Assembly: GCF_001723685.1 (NCBI RefSeq)
Contig: NZ_MCBX01000038.1
Coordinates: 248,001 to 312,000 of the forward strand
Direction of reading: 5' to 3'
Length of the DNA stretch: 64,000 nucleotides
Origin: Candidatus Marithrix sp. Canyon 246
GTDB taxonomy: Bacteria; Pseudomonadota; Gammaproteobacteria; Beggiatoales; Beggiatoaceae
Shown here: positions 1 to 11,924 of the stretch, in pieces
Layout: every line of letters starts with the position of its first letter
How positions within the stretch are numbered: the first letter of the stretch is position 1
The notes under the pieces: generated by a model
The model's database searches: none
The model's input: only the letters and a program-made list of their open reading frames with translations
What the model was told of the DNA's origin: nothing
Position numbers and translations under genes: made by a program

Positions 1-167
1 GTTTTTTTATCACGGCATGATACCAGTACCAAAAGCAGTCCGATAACTGGGGTGAAGAGTATAGAACCAAAAAAAGCTCCCCAAAACCCCAAGTTTCGAT
101 TTCTACCCAAGAAACCAATGAATAAACATAGACCTATATTAAGGGCTAGGATTAAATAATAATGCAT
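1..167 (-). CDS. small membrane protein, cut by window edge
   Basis: Reading from an ATG at 167 gives an open frame that runs off the window edge, so the C-terminus is missing. About 55 residues are visible: a hydrophobic start, a GRNRNLGFWGAFFGS stretch, a second hydrophobic segment and a basic tail. This layout, two short membrane segments joined by a Gly/Arg-rich turn, is common in small uncharacterised bacterial inner-membrane proteins. No function can be assigned. It shares direction with the next two genes. The open frame and membrane character are seen; that it is expressed is inference. Confidence 0.5.
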   Translation of the reverse strand, partial: MHYYLILALNIGLCLFIGFLGRNRNLGFWGAFFGSILFTPVIGLLLVLVSCRDKK

Positions 168-235
168 AACATTAATTTTATGGTATGTTTACCATGCATA
201 GTCTATTATATATCTTTTAATTAGCATTAGTCAAT

Positions 236-2476
236 CTATTTTATATTATTTTTTTTTAAATATGTAATCAGAATTTCAATGCGACGGTTTTTATTCCGAC
301 CATTTGGAGTTTGGTTAGACGCTATTGGCTCAGATTCACCCATACCTATTGCTTCTACTTTGTCACTAGGAATACCTTGAAGAATGAAGTATTCAGCAAT
401 ATTATTTGCCCGTTGTTTCGATAATTTTTTATTAAAAATAATAGAACCAACACTGTCAGTATGAGCTATAATATTTACTTTTATCAATAAATCAAGACCG
501 AGCCTTTGAACCAGAGATTTCAGAAAAATTTGTGCTTGCTTGCTTAATTTTTCTTTGCCAGAGGCAAAACTGGCTTTACCGGATAGGATATATTTTTCTT
601 TCTCAATTATAACCGGGCAACCATTTAGTTCAATGGCAACTGTTCTAGGTGTTCCTTCACATAGATCTTTATAATCCTGTACACCATCTTGATCATGATC
701 AACCGGACAACCAACAGAATCAACTCCTTTTTTAATTTGAAGGCTGCTATCATTGGAACAATTGTCACGATAATCAGGCACGGTATCATTATCACTATCT
801 ATTGGACAACCAATTTGAGTCCCTTGTTGAATAATACCTTTGGAAAGTTCAGTTGAACTATTTTTTGGACAAGCATCTTGATAGTCGGCAATACTATCTG
901 TATCAGTATCAAGCGGACAACCTTTTAAATCTATACCTTTACTAATTTCATTAGTGATATTATTTGGACAATCGTCACGATAATCAGACACGGTATCATT
1001 ATCTCTATCTATTGGACAACCAAGTGAATCAACCCCTTTGCTAATTTCATGTCTAAGATTATTTGGACAATCATCACGATAATTTTCAATTTTGTCTCTA
1101 TCACTATCAATTGGACAACCTCTTAAAGCTCCTTTTTGATAAACGCCTTTTGACATTTCAATGGTGTTATTATCTGGGCAATAATCTAGGTTATTAGGAA
1201 TATTGTCTTTATCCTGATCAATATTTCCACATTCTTCTTTAAATGAAACAAGCTTTTTTGTTGATTTTTTTAAACTTTCATATTCAAATTGCTGATCTTT
1301 GAAAAATTGAAAATATAATTGTTTATTAATTACATCACCATTGATTTGAAACTGGTATTGCCCAGCTGCACCTTGACAAGCTTGCATATATCGCAGTGTA
1401 TCTGCAATTCTGATTGGAAGGCTTGATTGAGATTTTTTTATAGCATGTTCTAGCAATTTAACAGAATCATAGCCCAATGCTGCCATACGGTTAGCTTGTT
1501 GTCCTTGATATTGTTGTTGAAATTTTTTGATAAATGATTGTGTGACTTTGACTAAACTATTGCCATCAAATACTGTTGGTATAACTGACTTTTTGGTAAA
1601 TATTTCAGAACCATCAAAACCTTCCCATTCTTGAACGGCATTCCAAAATATCTCTGTCTCTAAGTTATATCCCCCAATAAACGGTGCCATAATCCTCATA
1701 TCACGGCTTTGTTTATAAATTTGTGCCGCTACACTGGCATCAGTAGAAACAAAAATAGCATCAAATTCCCGACCTTGTTTTAACTCAAATAATATATCAG
1801 TAAAATCGTTTTTACTCCTAAAAAAGGAGCGACGCAAAATAATTTTTATATTATATGTTTTAACTACATTATAAATAAATGAATTGGATAATTCAGTACC
1901 ATAATTACCTCGATCATGCAGGACAATTATTTTTTTGTAACCAGCTTTATTAGTATAAGCTGCTAATTGTTTAGCTATTTCTTCGTTATGTGGACTGAGT
2001 CGAAAAACATACTTAAAATTGTTACTGGTCAAATTGATACTTGTAGAAGTGGGTGCTAGGAAAACAATATGATTAGATTGATAAACAATAGAAGCAGGAA
2101 ACGCCAGCTTAGAAAATTTATGTCCAATAACTGCAACTATTTGAGAATTGTTTACAAATTCATTGGCTACATTCACCGCAACATCTTGTGATGGTTTTAG
2201 CTTGAGTGAAGTTACAATTTTTTCTTTATCATTGATAATCAGTTTAAGCTCTCGATTTAATATTTTGCCCTTCTGATTATTGATTTCCATTGCAGCTAAT
2301 TTAGCACCTTTCACAAAATGACTATTCTTATCAGGCCATGCAATACCAATCACAATTTCTTGACTTAGCCTTTCTGTTTTCGGTTCCTCATCAGAAGATG
2401 ATTTACAGGCATAAATTAGCAACACAGTCATCATTCCGACAATTTTGACAATTATTGATAATCTACTTTTTTCCAT
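236..2476 (-). CDS. lipoprotein with ABC-type ligand-binding domain, thrombospondin-3 repeats and OmpA domain
   Basis: The 746-residue protein begins with a lipoprotein signal (LIYAC, Cys24). Residues of about 40-410 resemble a periplasmic amino-acid/branched-chain ligand-binding protein (Peripla_BP_6 type). Then come Asp-rich thrombospondin type 3 calcium-binding repeats (about 415-625) and a C-terminal OmpA peptidoglycan-binding domain with HTDSVG, RANNIAEYF and NRRIEI motifs. It is probably anchored in the outer membrane and attached to the cell wall, holding a solute-sensing domain in the periplasm. A binding domain fused to OmpA is uncommon. No transporter genes are next to it. Its start overlaps the end of the prohibitin-like gene by 14 bases, so the two are probably co-transcribed. 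The ligand is unknown. Confidence 0.85.
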   Translation of the reverse strand: MEKSRLSIIVKIVGMMTVLLIYACKSSSDEEPKTERLSQEIVIGIAWPDKNSHFVKGAKLAAMEINNQKGKILNRELKLIINDKEKIVTSLKLKPSQDVAVNVANEFVNNSQIVAVIGHKFSKLAFPASIVYQSNHIVFLAPTSTSINLTSNNFKYVFRLSPHNEEIAKQLAAYTNKAGYKKIIVLHDRGNYGTELSNSFIYNVVKTYNIKIILRRSFFRSKNDFTDILFELKQGREFDAIFVSTDASVAAQIYKQSRDMRIMAPFIGGYNLETEIFWNAVQEWEGFDGSEIFTKKSVIPTVFDGNSLVKVTQSFIKKFQQQYQGQQANRMAALGYDSVKLLEHAIKKSQSSLPIRIADTLRYMQACQGAAGQYQFQINGDVINKQLYFQFFKDQQFEYESLKKSTKKLVSFKEECGNIDQDKDNIPNNLDYCPDNNTIEMSKGVYQKGALRGCPIDSDRDKIENYRDDCPNNLRHEISKGVDSLGCPIDRDNDTVSDYRDDCPNNITNEISKGIDLKGCPLDTDTDSIADYQDACPKNSSTELSKGIIQQGTQIGCPIDSDNDTVPDYRDNCSNDSSLQIKKGVDSVGCPVDHDQDGVQDYKDLCEGTPRTVAIELNGCPVIIEKEKYILSGKASFASGKEKLSKQAQIFLKSLVQRLGLDLLIKVNIIAHTDSVGSIIFNKKLSKQRANNIAEYFILQGIPSDKVEAIGMGESEPIASNQTPNGRNKNRRIEILITYLKKNNIK
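655..1230 (-). repeat. coding tandem repeats (thrombospondin type 3)
   Basis: Within the OmpA-type lipoprotein gene, about six units of roughly 30-36 codons repeat the pattern DxDxDxxxDYxDxCPxN followed by SKGxxxxGCP. Regularly spaced Asp residues are the calcium ligands known for thrombospondin type 3 repeats, and the paired cysteines may form disulfides. In OmpA-like proteins such repeats act as a rigid spacer between the outer-membrane part and the peptidoglycan-binding domain. Confidence 0.8.
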
Positions 2477-3344
2477 TTTCTATAGCCTGCTCAAGAGGGA
2501 TATTGCCAATAATGGGTAATCCATTTTTACCAGCACCAATAACGATAACTTTCGCATTTGCAGATTTGGACAATTCTAAGGTTGCTTGAATACCATGCCA
2601 CTTCATAATTTTTTGATTAAGCGTCTCAGAAATAATTTTGTGATAGTTGCTAATACCCTGTGCTTCAATACGTTTTCTTTTTGCTTCTTCTTCTGCTATT
2701 TTGAGTTGAAAATGATAAGCTTGATACTGTTGTTCTTTAACCAATTTGGCTTCAATGGCTTTTTTTACAGAATCTGGCAAGCTTATTGCCCGAATAACAA
2801 CGTCATTGATTTTCACAAAATTTTGTCCCAATTCATCTAAGGCTTTCATAATAATTTCGGTCAGAAAATTGTCTTTGTTGATATAAATCTCTTCTGGATT
2901 ATAATGACCGATTTGTTTACGTAAAATAGATTCAATTTCAGGGATGATAATGGTATTAATATAATCAGGACCTACTTGCTGATGGAGAACACTTAGCATT
3001 TCATATGCTGGATGAAAACGAATAGCCAAACTTAATTGAATTGGTAAACCACGATTGGTTAGCACTTCAAAATCATGGAACTTAGTCTGAATTCTGACAT
3101 TATAAATGTACATATGATCCCAAGGGGCTATAATATTAACACCTTCTGGATAGACATAATCAGTCACAGTTCCACCAAAAAAACGCATATATAAAACTCC
3201 TGCTTCACCTGACTGGATAGTAATGACAATACGTTTATAAAAAAATACTAATATTAATAGTAATATTAGTAAAGTCACGATGAAGTATGGTAATTTTGAT
3301 TTTAACCAATTTGAGATTTTTTTTAAAAATTTTTTTATCATCAA
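2463..3344 (-). CDS. SPFH/prohibitin-family membrane protein
   Basis: The 293-residue protein has one N-terminal membrane segment (LPYFIVTLLILLLILVFFY, about 19-37), then an SPFH/band 7 domain beginning ITIQSGEAGVLYMRFFGG, and a charged helical stretch (EEEAKRKRIEAQG) typical of prohibitin oligomers. Prohibitin-like proteins form large membrane rings that organise microdomains or shield membrane proteases. Here it sits upstream of, and overlaps by 14 bases, the OmpA-type lipoprotein gene, which suggests a shared envelope role. Start choice between the two adjacent Met codons is uncertain. The family is clear; the exact job is not. Confidence 0.85.
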   Translation of the reverse strand: MMIKKFLKKISNWLKSKLPYFIVTLLILLLILVFFYKRIVITIQSGEAGVLYMRFFGGTVTDYVYPEGVNIIAPWDHMYIYNVRIQTKFHDFEVLTNRGLPIQLSLAIRFHPAYEMLSVLHQQVGPDYINTIIIPEIESILRKQIGHYNPEEIYINKDNFLTEIIMKALDELGQNFVKINDVVIRAISLPDSVKKAIEAKLVKEQQYQAYHFQLKIAEEEAKRKRIEAQGISNYHKIISETLNQKIMKWHGIQATLELSKSANAKVIVIGAGKNGLPIIGNIPLEQAIENGKK

Positions 3345-3375
3345 TTAAGATTATTTGTTTCCATAAAAACCATCA

Positions 3376-3795
3376 CTAACGATTAATATTATATTTTTGT
3401 AATTCATGCCCTTGTTGTTTATAAAATTTATAGCGTCTTCTTCCAGCTTCACGCGCTGGTTCTATATCGTCAACAATTTCTGCAATACGTTTAAATTTGC
3501 TAATACAGGGTGGTACTACTTCGCTTAAATTAATTAAAACATCCATATTTTCAGGAACTTCTTCGGTATAACCAATACAGATTGGACCCGTTGATGATAT
3601 GTTGTGTGGCAAAAAGCTTTCTTCTTTATATGTCCATAATAATATATCAATATGTTGTGCAGCAACTAAGGAATTTGTGTGGATATAAATACTATTACCT
3701 TGTTGCCAAGCTTTTTCAACCAATTGGCAAGCTAGATGATCTTTTGCTTGCCAATTAGTTGTATGTAAAATATAAAAATTAACTGGAGCTGTCAT
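3376..3795 (-). CDS. holC: DNA polymerase III subunit chi
   Basis: The 139-residue protein matches HolC, the chi subunit of the clamp loader that links the replicase to single-stranded-DNA-binding protein. Visible features are the opening VNFYILHTT, a central region of about 60-70 residues ending in the INLSEVVP stretch, and the C-terminal [15 protein letters not shown] characteristic of chi. It directly follows pepA and overlaps it by 17 bases, the usual proteobacterial order pepA-holC. In most relatives valS follows; here the prohibitin-like gene follows instead, so synteny is broken at this point. Confidence 0.9.
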   Translation of the reverse strand: MTAPVNFYILHTTNWQAKDHLACQLVEKAWQQGNSIYIHTNSLVAAQHIDILLWTYKEESFLPHNISSTGPICIGYTEEVPENMDVLINLSEVVPPCISKFKRIAEIVDDIEPAREAGRRRYKFYKQQGHELQKYNINR

Positions 3796-5281
3796 CGCTA
3801 CAGCGATTAATTAGGTATTGTGTTAATAATGGTACCGGACGACCAGTTGCCCCTTTGTCCTTTTTGCCTGATGTCCAAGCTGTTCCTGCTATATCTAGGT
3901 GTGCCCAATTATATTTCCTGGTAAAACGTGATAAGAAACAAGCGGCTGTAATTGTACCAGCTTCTCGTCCACCTATATTGGCAATATCAGCAAATGGACT
4001 GTCAAGATCACTTTGGTAATCATCCCACAATGGTAATTCCCAAGCTCTATCGCCACTAAATTTTCCAGCTGCTAATAAGTCATTAGTTAATGGGTTGTGG
4101 TTGGTCATTAATCCGTGAGGATATTTACCTAAAGCTACTACACATGCGCCAGTTAGTGTTGCTATGTCAATCACAACATCTGGTTTATAGTTTTGTTCTG
4201 CATAAGTTAAAGCATCACATAAAATTAGTCGCCCTTCAGCGTCAGTATTTAATATTTCAATAGTTTGCCCTGATAAACTTGTAACTATATCTCCGGGTTT
4301 AACAGCTTGACTACCGGGCATATTTTCAACTGCTGGAATAATTCCAACTACATTTATTGGTAATTGTAATTCGGCAACAGCAGAGATGGTTCCAAATACT
4401 GAGGCTGCTCCACACATGTCATATTTCATCTCATCCATGTCTTTTGATGGCTTGAGAGAAATTCCACCGGAATCAAAGGTTACACCTTTACCTACTAATA
4501 CTATAGGATCTTTTTTCTTGTTGTTATTGTATTCTAATACAATAAAACGTGGTTTTTCTTTACTACCTTTGGCAACCGCTAATAAAGCACCCATGTCTTT
4601 CATGCGAGCTTCTGTTAGAATTTTGCAAGATAAATTATCATGCAGCTTGCATAAGCTTTTGGCTTTATCAGCTAAAAAAGTAGGTGTGCAATGATTAGAT
4701 GGTAAATTTGCTAAATCTTTAGCTAATTTGACTCCATCTGCAATTTTTTGTGCTTCAAAACTAGCTTGTTCAGCCATTTGTAATTCACGACGTGAAGCTA
4801 CGCTAAAAACTATTTTACGCAATGGTCGTCTTGTTGCTTCTTGTTGACTTTTTAATTGGTCAAAAGTATATAAGGCTGATTGTGCCGCTTCAATAGCTTG
4901 TCTAATACGCCATGCTGTATCACGTCCACGTACATTTAATTCAGTTAAGTGACAAACAGCTTCCATTGAACCAGTTTCATGTAAAGTCTGTATGGCTTTA
5001 CGAATAATTTGACGATATTGATTGTCTCCTAATTCACGTTCACGCCCGCATCCTACTAATAAGACACGATCAGCCATAGTGCCTTTAATATTATGCAATA
5101 ATAAAGTTTGACCAGCTTTACCTTCTAAATCTCCTCTGCGTAAAATAGCAGATAATTGTCCCTTACTTACTTCATCAATGCGTCTGGCAACGTCTGATAA
5201 ACGACGTGGTTCATAAACTCCTACTACAATGCAAGCTGTACGTTGTTTTTCTGGATGACCACTTTTTACATTAAATTCCAT
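3779..5281 (-). CDS. pepA: leucyl aminopeptidase (M17 family)
   Basis: PepA removes N-terminal residues from peptides in the cytoplasm; in Enterobacteria it also binds DNA and regulates carAB and plasmid recombination. The 500-residue length is normal. The catalytic half carries [11 protein letters not shown] (from 263) and the signature NTDAEGRL (345-352) that supply metal ligands and active-site residues. It lies downstream of greA on the same strand and overlaps holC. Its place just downstream of carAB is notable given PepA's known role as a carAB regulator in E. coli, but regulation here is only inferred. Confidence 0.95.
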   Translation of the reverse strand: MEFNVKSGHPEKQRTACIVVGVYEPRRLSDVARRIDEVSKGQLSAILRRGDLEGKAGQTLLLHNIKGTMADRVLLVGCGRERELGDNQYRQIIRKAIQTLHETGSMEAVCHLTELNVRGRDTAWRIRQAIEAAQSALYTFDQLKSQQEATRRPLRKIVFSVASRRELQMAEQASFEAQKIADGVKLAKDLANLPSNHCTPTFLADKAKSLCKLHDNLSCKILTEARMKDMGALLAVAKGSKEKPRFIVLEYNNNKKKDPIVLVGKGVTFDSGGISLKPSKDMDEMKYDMCGAASVFGTISAVAELQLPINVVGIIPAVENMPGSQAVKPGDIVTSLSGQTIEILNTDAEGRLILCDALTYAEQNYKPDVVIDIATLTGACVVALGKYPHGLMTNHNPLTNDLLAAGKFSGDRAWELPLWDDYQSDLDSPFADIANIGGREAGTITAACFLSRFTRKYNWAHLDIAGTAWTSGKKDKGATGRPVPLLTQYLINRCSDDSSS

Positions 5282-5298
5282 GTTTCTCTCTAATTTTA

Positions 5299-5775
5299 CT
5301 ATTTATAATTAACTGCTATAATTTCATATTCGGTTTTACCGCTAGGTGCTTGTACCACGGCAACATCATCTACGAATTTACCAATTAAAGCACGTGCTAT
5401 TGGTGAACTAATAGAAATCATGTTGGCTTTAATATCAGCTTCATCATCACCAACAATTTGGTATTTTACTTCTTTATCTGTATCAATATTAATTAATTCT
5501 ACTGTAGCACCGAAAACTACTTTATCTTCAACTTTAATCTTTGAAATATCAATAATTTCTGCATTAGATAATTTACCTTCTATTTCAGCAATGCGCCCTT
5601 CGATAAAACTTTGTTGTTCACGCGCGGCATGATATTCAGCATTTTCTTTTAAATCTCCAAGTTCACGAGCTTCAGAAATTGCTTCAATGACTTTAGGGCG
5701 TGCTACAGTTTTTAACTGATGTAATTCATCACGCAACTTTTGTGCGCCTGTAATGGTCATTGGTGATTTTTTCAT
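5299..5775 (-). CDS. greA: transcription elongation factor GreA
   Basis: The 158-residue protein has the normal GreA length. An N-terminal coiled coil carries the acidic tip region ([19 protein letters not shown]) that reaches into the RNA polymerase secondary channel, and the C-terminal half is FKBP-like ([10 protein letters not shown]). GreA stimulates transcript cleavage so that stalled polymerase can resume. Its ATG overlaps the stop of carB by four bases, giving the conserved carA-carB-greA translationally coupled order. Confidence 0.95.
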   Translation of the reverse strand: MKKSPMTITGAQKLRDELHQLKTVARPKVIEAISEARELGDLKENAEYHAAREQQSFIEGRIAEIEGKLSNAEIIDISKIKVEDKVVFGATVELINIDTDKEVKYQIVGDDEADIKANMISISSPIARALIGKFVDDVAVVQAPSGKTEYEIIAVNYK

Positions 5776-8700
5776 ATTGTTGGGATTCCTTTTAATTCTT
5801 TATGTAAATTTTGTAAACTATTAACATCAGTAGCATTTAAGCTTTTTAATGCCAAAACAGTAGCTCTAGCACCAGCAATAGTTGTAGTGTAAGTTACTTG
5901 ATGCTGTAGCGTTGTGCGACGAATCGCATAAGAGTCTGCTATTGCTTGTTTACCTGCTGTAGTATTTACAATAAAACTAATGTCATGATTTTTTATACGG
6001 TCAACTATATGTGGTCTGCCTTCATTGACTTTTTTAACAATATTGCAAGGAATACCAGCTAATTTCAGTGCTTCTGCGGTTCCTCGTGTTGCTAAAAGTT
6101 CAAACCCTAAATGAAGCAAATCTTTTGCAATATCAACAGCGGCTGGTTTATCAGCATCACGTACACTCAATAATGCTAAACCAGATTCTGGTAACTTACT
6201 ACCAGCAGCTAGTTGTGATTTGGCAAAGGCTTCACCAAAAGTACGACCAATTCCCATTACTTCTCCAGTTGATTTCATTTCTGGGCTTAATAATGGGTCA
6301 ACTCCAGCAAATTTCGCAAACGGAAATACTGCTTCTTTTACAGAATAATAATTAGGCACATATGTTTCTGTTATACCTTGTTCTGCTAAGCTACGTCCAG
6401 CCATACAACGTGCCGCTATTTGTGCTAAAGATAAGCTGGTAGCTTTTGATACAAATGGTACGGTGCGCGATGCTCGTGGATTTACTTCTAAAACGTAAAT
6501 GGTTTTATTTTGAATAGCAAATTGTGCATTTGCTAATCCTATCACATTTAATGCAGTTGTCATACGAGTCATTTGCTCACGCAATTGATCTTGTATCATG
6601 GCTGATAATCCGTAAGGTGGTAATGAACATGCTGAATCACCTGAGTGTACACCAGCTTGTTCAATATGTTCCATTAAGCCACCGATTAGAACTTGTTTGC
6701 CATCACATACTGCATCAACATCAACTTCAATAGCATCTTCTAAAAAATGATCTAATAATACCGGTGAATCGTTAGATACAGAAACTGCATCACGCATATA
6801 TATTCTTAATTCTTGTTGATTATATACGATTTCCATAGCGCGTCCACCTAAAACATAGGATGGACGTACTACTAAAGGATAACCTATTTCACTAGCTAAT
6901 TCAATAGCCTGTTCAGCATTACGGGCTGTTCTATTAGGTGGTTGTCGTAAACCAAGTTTATTAATCAGTTGTTGAAAGCGTTCACGATCTTCTGCTAAGT
7001 CAATCGAATCTGGGCTAGTTCCAATAATTGGCGCACCAGCGGCTTCTAATGCCCTTGCTAGTTTTAATGGAGTTTGCCCGCCATATTGAACAATTACACC
7101 TTTAGGTTTTTCAATATCAATGATTTCTAATACATCTTCTAAGGTTAAGGGTTCAAAATATAACCTATCAGAGGTATCATAATCAGTAGAAACCGTTTCA
7201 GGGTTGCAGTTGATCATGATGGTTTCATAACCATCTTCTCGTAATGCTAGTGCAGCTTGAACACAACAATAGTCAAATTCAATCCCTTGACCAATACGAT
7301 TAGGACCACCACCAAGTATTATAATTTTTTCGCGTTCAGTTGGATTCGCTTCACATTCTTCTTCATAAGTAGAATACATATAAGCAGTACTGGCAGCAAA
7401 TTCAGCAGCGCAAGAATCAACGCGCTTGAATACTGGGCGAATATTTAACTTATGGCGTAATTCTCTAAAAGCTTGTTCTTTTACTCCGAATAATTCAGCT
7501 AAACGATGATCAGAAAAACCTTTGCGTTTTAAGTTACGCATACGATCAGCGTCTAATTTATCAAAACAACCAATACATAAACTTTGTTCTTCATCTACTA
7601 AATTGAGTATTTGAACTAAAAACCACGGATCAATTGCGGTTAAATCTTCAACTTGTTCTAAAGACCATCCCAATCTAAAAGCATCTGCTACATACCATAA
7701 ACGCTCTGGTCCAACTTTTTGCAACTTCTCAGCTAAATTAATTTCAGAATCAGTATGAGAATCTAAACCATAAACTCCGACTTCTAAACCACGTAAAGCT
7801 TTTTGTAATGATTCTTGAAAAGTTCGCCCCATTGCCATGACTTCACCAACCGATTTCATCTGTGTAGATAAAACCGCTTCAGCTTGTGGGAATTTTTCAA
7901 AAGCAAAGCGTGGTATCTTGGTTACTACATAATCAATAGTCGGTTCAAAAGAAGCTGGAGTAGCACCACCAGTAATATCATTCGATAACTCATCCAAACT
8001 ATAACCGACAGCTAATTTAGCCGCTATCTTAGCAATTGGAAAACCAGTGGCTTTAGAGGCTAGAGCTGATGAACGCGAAACCCGTGGATTCATTTCAATG
8101 ATAATCATGCGGCCATTTTTAGGATTAACCGCAAATTGTACATTAGAACCACCAGTATCAACACCAATTTCACGCAATACCGCAATAGAGGCATTACGCA
8201 TAATTTGATATTCTTTATCAGTTAGTGTCTGAATTGGAGCTACAGTGATAGAGTCACCAGTATGAATACCCATAGGGTCAAGGTTTTCGATAGAGCAGAC
8301 AATGATGCAATTATCTTTACTGTCACGCACTACCTCCATTTCAAATTCTTTCCATCCAGCTATTGATTCTTCAATCAATAATTCATTGGTTGGCGATAAT
8401 TCTAAACCTTGTTCACAAATAGCAATAAATTCTTCACGGTTATAAGCAATACCGCCGCCGCTACCACCTAAAGTAAAAGAAGGGCGAATTACCAATGGAA
8501 AACCAATTTTATTTTGCGCTTCAAAAGCCTGATCCATGTTGTGTGCAATCATAGCAAATGGCATTTCTAAGCCAATCTTCAGCATCGCAGTACGGAATTT
8601 ATCCCGATTTTCAGCTTTTTCGATAGCTTCACTAGAAGCACCGATCATTTCTACATTGTATTTGGCTAATATACCTTCACGTTCCAAATCCAAGGCGCAA

Positions 8701-8987
8701 TTTAAAGCGGTTTGCCCACCCATAGTAGGTAAAATCGCATCCGGACGTTCTTGTTCAATAACTTTAGTGACAGTTTGCCATAGAATAGGTTCTATATAAG
8801 TAGCATCAGCCATCTTAGGATCGGTCATGATAGTCGCTGGATTTGAATTGACTAAGATGACACGATAACCTTCTTCGCGTAAAGCTTTACAAGCTTGTGC
8901 CCCTGAATAATCAAATTCACAAGCTTGACCAATGACAATTGGTCCAGCACCAATAATTAAAATTGATTTTAAATCAGTACGTTTCAT
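5772..8987 (-). CDS. carB: carbamoyl-phosphate synthase large chain
   Basis: The 1071-residue protein has the two duplicated ATP-grasp halves of CarB. The first half opens with a biotin-carboxylase-like [18 protein letters not shown] and the second with [17 protein letters not shown] near residue 560. The C-terminal allosteric MGS-like domain (from about 935, [15 protein letters not shown]) normally senses UMP and ornithine. CarB makes carbamoyl phosphate from bicarbonate, ammonia and two ATP for pyrimidine and arginine synthesis. Starts and stops overlap by four bases with carA upstream and greA downstream. Confidence 0.97.
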   Translation of the reverse strand: MKRTDLKSILIIGAGPIVIGQACEFDYSGAQACKALREEGYRVILVNSNPATIMTDPKMADATYIEPILWQTVTKVIEQERPDAILPTMGGQTALNCALDLEREGILAKYNVEMIGASSEAIEKAENRDKFRTAMLKIGLEMPFAMIAHNMDQAFEAQNKIGFPLVIRPSFTLGGSGGGIAYNREEFIAICEQGLELSPTNELLIEESIAGWKEFEMEVVRDSKDNCIIVCSIENLDPMGIHTGDSITVAPIQTLTDKEYQIMRNASIAVLREIGVDTGGSNVQFAVNPKNGRMIIIEMNPRVSRSSALASKATGFPIAKIAAKLAVGYSLDELSNDITGGATPASFEPTIDYVVTKIPRFAFEKFPQAEAVLSTQMKSVGEVMAMGRTFQESLQKALRGLEVGVYGLDSHTDSEINLAEKLQKVGPERLWYVADAFRLGWSLEQVEDLTAIDPWFLVQILNLVDEEQSLCIGCFDKLDADRMRNLKRKGFSDHRLAELFGVKEQAFRELRHKLNIRPVFKRVDSCAAEFAASTAYMYSTYEEECEANPTEREKIIILGGGPNRIGQGIEFDYCCVQAALALREDGYETIMINCNPETVSTDYDTSDRLYFEPLTLEDVLEIIDIEKPKGVIVQYGGQTPLKLARALEAAGAPIIGTSPDSIDLAEDRERFQQLINKLGLRQPPNRTARNAEQAIELASEIGYPLVVRPSYVLGGRAMEIVYNQQELRIYMRDAVSVSNDSPVLLDHFLEDAIEVDVDAVCDGKQVLIGGLMEHIEQAGVHSGDSACSLPPYGLSAMIQDQLREQMTRMTTALNVIGLANAQFAIQNKTIYVLEVNPRASRTVPFVSKATSLSLAQIAARCMAGRSLAEQGITETYVPNYYSVKEAVFPFAKFAGVDPLLSPEMKSTGEVMGIGRTFGEAFAKSQLAAGSKLPESGLALLSVRDADKPAAVDIAKDLLHLGFELLATRGTAEALKLAGIPCNIVKKVNEGRPHIVDRIKNHDISFIVNTTAGKQAIADSYAIRRTTLQHQVTYTTTIAGARATVLALKSLNATDVNSLQNLHKELKGIPTI

Positions 8988-10066
8988 TTCATTAGCTCCA
9001 CAAATTGATCAAATAAAGGCGCGACATCATGCGGACCGGGGCTGGCTTCAGGATGACCTTGAAAACTAAAAGCGGGCTTGTCAACAAGCTTAATACCTTG
9101 TAAAGAATTATCAAATAAAGAACGATGAGTAGCTTTTAAAGTAACTGGCAAACTAGATTCATCAATTGCAAAGCCATGATTTTGGCTGGTAATCATGACA
9201 CAATCAGTGGCTAAATCTTGAACCGGATGATTGGCACCATGATGACCAAATTTCATTTTTGTAGTTTTAGCACCATTAGCCAAGCCTAATAATTGATGAC
9301 CCAAACAAATACCAAACACAGGAATATTAGCGGCTAAAATTTCTTGAATTGCCGCGATAGCATAATCACAAGGTTCAGGATCACCGGGGCCATTTGATAA
9401 AAATACTCCATCTGGATTTTGCTTTAAAACTTCAGAAGCTGGGGTTTGAGCTGGCACTACGGTTACACGACAACCACGCTCTGCTAACATTTTTAATATA
9501 TTACGCTTGACTCCAAAGTCATAAGCTATAACATGATATTTAGTAGCATCTGATTGCCATTCATAAGTTTCTTTAGTAGAAACTTGTTTGGCTAAATCCA
9601 TGCCTTGTAAACCAGCAAAGTCTCTAGCGGCTTGAATTGCTGCCTCAGCATCAATATTTTCACCTGCGACTAAACATCCATTTTGTGCGCCTTTTTCACG
9701 TAATAAGCGTGTTAAGCGTCGGGTATCAATACCTGCAATGCTAACTACTTGATTACGTATCAAATAATTTTCTAAAGTTTCTGTAGAACGCCAGTTACTT
9801 TCTAATATTGGTAAATCGCGAATGACTAAACCAGCAGCAAATACTGCTTGCGATTCTTCATCTTCAGGATTAACACCAACATTACCAATATGTGGATAAG
9901 TTAAAGTAACAATTTGTTGAGCATAAGAAGGATCAGTTAATATTTCTTGATAACCTGTCATAGCTGTATTAAAAACGACTTCAGCAACACGTTGTCCGGC
10001 AATACCTATTGATTCACCATAAAATAAACTACCATCTGCAAGGGCTAATAAAGCAGCATGTTTCAA
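8984..10066 (-). CDS. carA: carbamoyl-phosphate synthase small chain
   Basis: The 360-residue protein is the glutaminase subunit that feeds ammonia to CarB. The class I amidotransferase triad is visible: nucleophile Cys in GICLGHQLL, and His/Glu in [13 protein letters not shown] near the C-terminus. The N-terminal half carries the CarA-specific [12 protein letters not shown] and [17 protein letters not shown] motifs. It overlaps carB by four bases and lies 15 bases after engB, within the pyrimidine cluster. Confidence 0.97.
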   Translation of the reverse strand: MKHAALLALADGSLFYGESIGIAGQRVAEVVFNTAMTGYQEILTDPSYAQQIVTLTYPHIGNVGVNPEDEESQAVFAAGLVIRDLPILESNWRSTETLENYLIRNQVVSIAGIDTRRLTRLLREKGAQNGCLVAGENIDAEAAIQAARDFAGLQGMDLAKQVSTKETYEWQSDATKYHVIAYDFGVKRNILKMLAERGCRVTVVPAQTPASEVLKQNPDGVFLSNGPGDPEPCDYAIAAIQEILAANIPVFGICLGHQLLGLANGAKTTKMKFGHHGANHPVQDLATDCVMITSQNHGFAIDESSLPVTLKATHRSLFDNSLQGIKLVDKPAFSFQGHPEASPGPHDVAPLFDQFVELMK

Positions 10067-10081
10067 AATAAGCTCCGTATT

Positions 10082-10660
10082 TTAAAAAAAATCATTTAAG
10101 CGTGTTTGTACTTCTTCAATTCCAGTACGCTTTAGAGCAGAGAATAATTGAATAGTATTATTTTCTGCTATGCTTTTACGTACTTGTTGTAACACCATCA
10201 TGGCTTTACCATAACTAAGTTTATCTGCTTTAGTTAGCAGTATGTGTACTGGCATATTAGATTGATTACACCAATTCAACATATGTTGATCAAACTCGGT
10301 TAATGGATGACGTATATCCATCATCAATATTAAGCCATGTAAGCATTTACGTGTATGCAAATAACGTTCTAAAGTTTTTTGCCAATGTAATTTCATCGCT
10401 AAAGGTACTTTAGCATAACCATAGCCGGGCAAATCAACTAAACGCCGATCTTCATCAAGGGTAAACAATACAATATGCTGAGTTCTTCCGGGTGTTTTGC
10501 TGGTACGTGCTAAGCCGCGTTGCCCAGTAATAGCGTTAATAGCACTAGATTTTCCAGCATTAGAACGCCCTGCGAATGCTACTTCAATTCCTTTATCTTC
10601 AGGTAATTGAGATAATTTATGGGCATTTAATAAATATTGGGCTTGTCTATAAATACTCAT
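10082..10660 (-). CDS. engB: ribosome-biogenesis GTPase EngB (YihA/YsxC)
   Basis: The 192-residue protein has the G motifs of Eng[10 protein letters not shown] (P-loop), [11 protein letters not shown] (G3) and LTKADKL (G4). EngB is an essential GTPase for assembly of the large ribosomal subunit. The start overlaps the end of the pyrC-like gene by 14 bases, so it is translated within the pyrimidine operon, an unusual location that ties its expression to nucleotide synthesis. That functional tie is inference. Confidence 0.93.
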   Translation of the reverse strand: MSIYRQAQYLLNAHKLSQLPEDKGIEVAFAGRSNAGKSSAINAITGQRGLARTSKTPGRTQHIVLFTLDEDRRLVDLPGYGYAKVPLAMKLHWQKTLERYLHTRKCLHGLILMMDIRHPLTEFDQHMLNWCNQSNMPVHILLTKADKLSYGKAMMVLQQVRKSIAENNTIQLFSALKRTGIEEVQTRLNDFF

Positions 10661-11924
10661 AAACTACTTTTCCATTAATAATAGTAAAATATACTTTAGC
10701 TTTTAATTCTTGGTTGAAAAAGGGTGAATTTTTGCCCATACTATACATAGTATCTTGAGTTAAATTCCAATTTTTATTAGGGTCAAAAATACATACGTCA
10801 GCGACTGTACCTACTTGTAAAGTACCGGCATCTATACCTAAAATTGCTGCGGGTTTTTCAGTTAAATAACTAAGGATTGTAATGAAATCCATCTCCATCT
10901 GTTCAGCAAAACGCAAACTCAGTGGTAATAAGGTATCTAAACCTGAAATACCAGCCGATGCCATAGAAAATGGACTTAATTTTGCTTCTTTTTCATGAGG
11001 TTGATGATCAGAACAGATAGCATTAATAGTATTATTTTTTAATCCTTCACCTAATGCTTGCTTGTCTAAACTACTACGTAAAGGTGGACAAAGCTTACAT
11101 TGACTATCATAGAGATGAATATCTGTATCTGCTAACAATAAATGATGAATATTAACATCAGCTGTTACAGCTAAACCTTTGTCTTGGGCGTGCTGTATCA
11201 TTTCTACCGATTTGCCACTAGATAAACGGCAAAAATGTGCCTTTACACCTGAGTTTTCCACTAATAATAAGTTACGAGCTACAGCAATGGTTTCAGTCTG
11301 CTCTGGAATAGCTGTTAAGCCTAAATGAGTACTGACAATACCTTCATGAGCGCAACCTGAATTTCCTAACCAAGGATCAAGAGGATGTAAAAATACTGTT
11401 AAATCACAGGTTGCTGCATAGTCTAAAGCATTACGTAATACATTGGTATTAACAATTGGTCGTACATCGCTGACAGCAATACAACCAGCTTGTTTTAAAA
11501 TACCCATTTCGGCTAAATGTTCACCTTTTAAGCCTTTGGTTAAAGCTGCTAAGGGTAAAACTTTTGCCATACCGGTTTTTGCAGATCGTTGTTGTAATAA
11601 TTCAGCTATAGCTGGTGAATCTATAACTGGATCGGTATCTGGTGGGCAACAAACGGTGGTAATTCCATTTTTGGCTGCTGCCTCGGTTTCGCTTATAATA
11701 GTAGCTTTATATTCTTCTCCGGGTTCTCGTAATCTGACACTTAAATCTATGAAACCGGGGCATACAATTTTATTTTTTGCATTAATTTCTCTAGCGGCAG
11801 TAAAATCACTAGGAGCTTTGCCAATAGCAATGATTTTACCATCAGCAATGTGTAAGTCTGTGACTAAATCTAAGTTCGCGGCGGGGTCAATTACCCGTCC
11901 TTCAGTAATGCTTATTGTGTCCAT
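10647..11924 (-). CDS. pyrC': dihydroorotase-like protein, probably non-catalytic (PyrC' type)
   Basis: The 425-residue protein has a class I dihydroorotase fold, but metal-binding residues are lost. The HxH motif after PGFID is SVR (62-64), and the later His in the strand before the SSGKS loop is Arg (R233); SDHQPH is kept. Known Pseudomonas PyrC' proteins are similarly inactive and serve as scaffolds in the dodecameric aspartate transcarbamoylase complex. The gene directly follows and overlaps pyrB by 13 bases, as in Pseudomonas. A separate active dihydroorotase should exist elsewhere in the genome. Inactivity is inferred from residues. Confidence 0.88.
   Translation of the reverse strand: MDTISITEGRVIDPAANLDLVTDLHIADGKIIAIGKAPSDFTAAREINAKNKIVCPGFIDLSVRLREPGEEYKATIISETEAAAKNGITTVCCPPDTDPVIDSPAIAELLQQRSAKTGMAKVLPLAALTKGLKGEHLAEMGILKQAGCIAVSDVRPIVNTNVLRNALDYAATCDLTVFLHPLDPWLGNSGCAHEGIVSTHLGLTAIPEQTETIAVARNLLLVENSGVKAHFCRLSSGKSVEMIQHAQDKGLAVTADVNIHHLLLADTDIHLYDSQCKLCPPLRSSLDKQALGEGLKNNTINAICSDHQPHEKEAKLSPFSMASAGISGLDTLLPLSLRFAEQMEMDFITILSYLTEKPAAILGIDAGTLQVGTVADVCIFDPNKNWNLTQDTMYSMGKNSPFFNQELKAKVYFTIINGKVVYEYL

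Noticed and set aside
6068-6733. Plus-strand open frames opposite carB
   Set aside because: Leu/Gln-rich frames produced by the complement of carB codons; carB is clearly the real gene.
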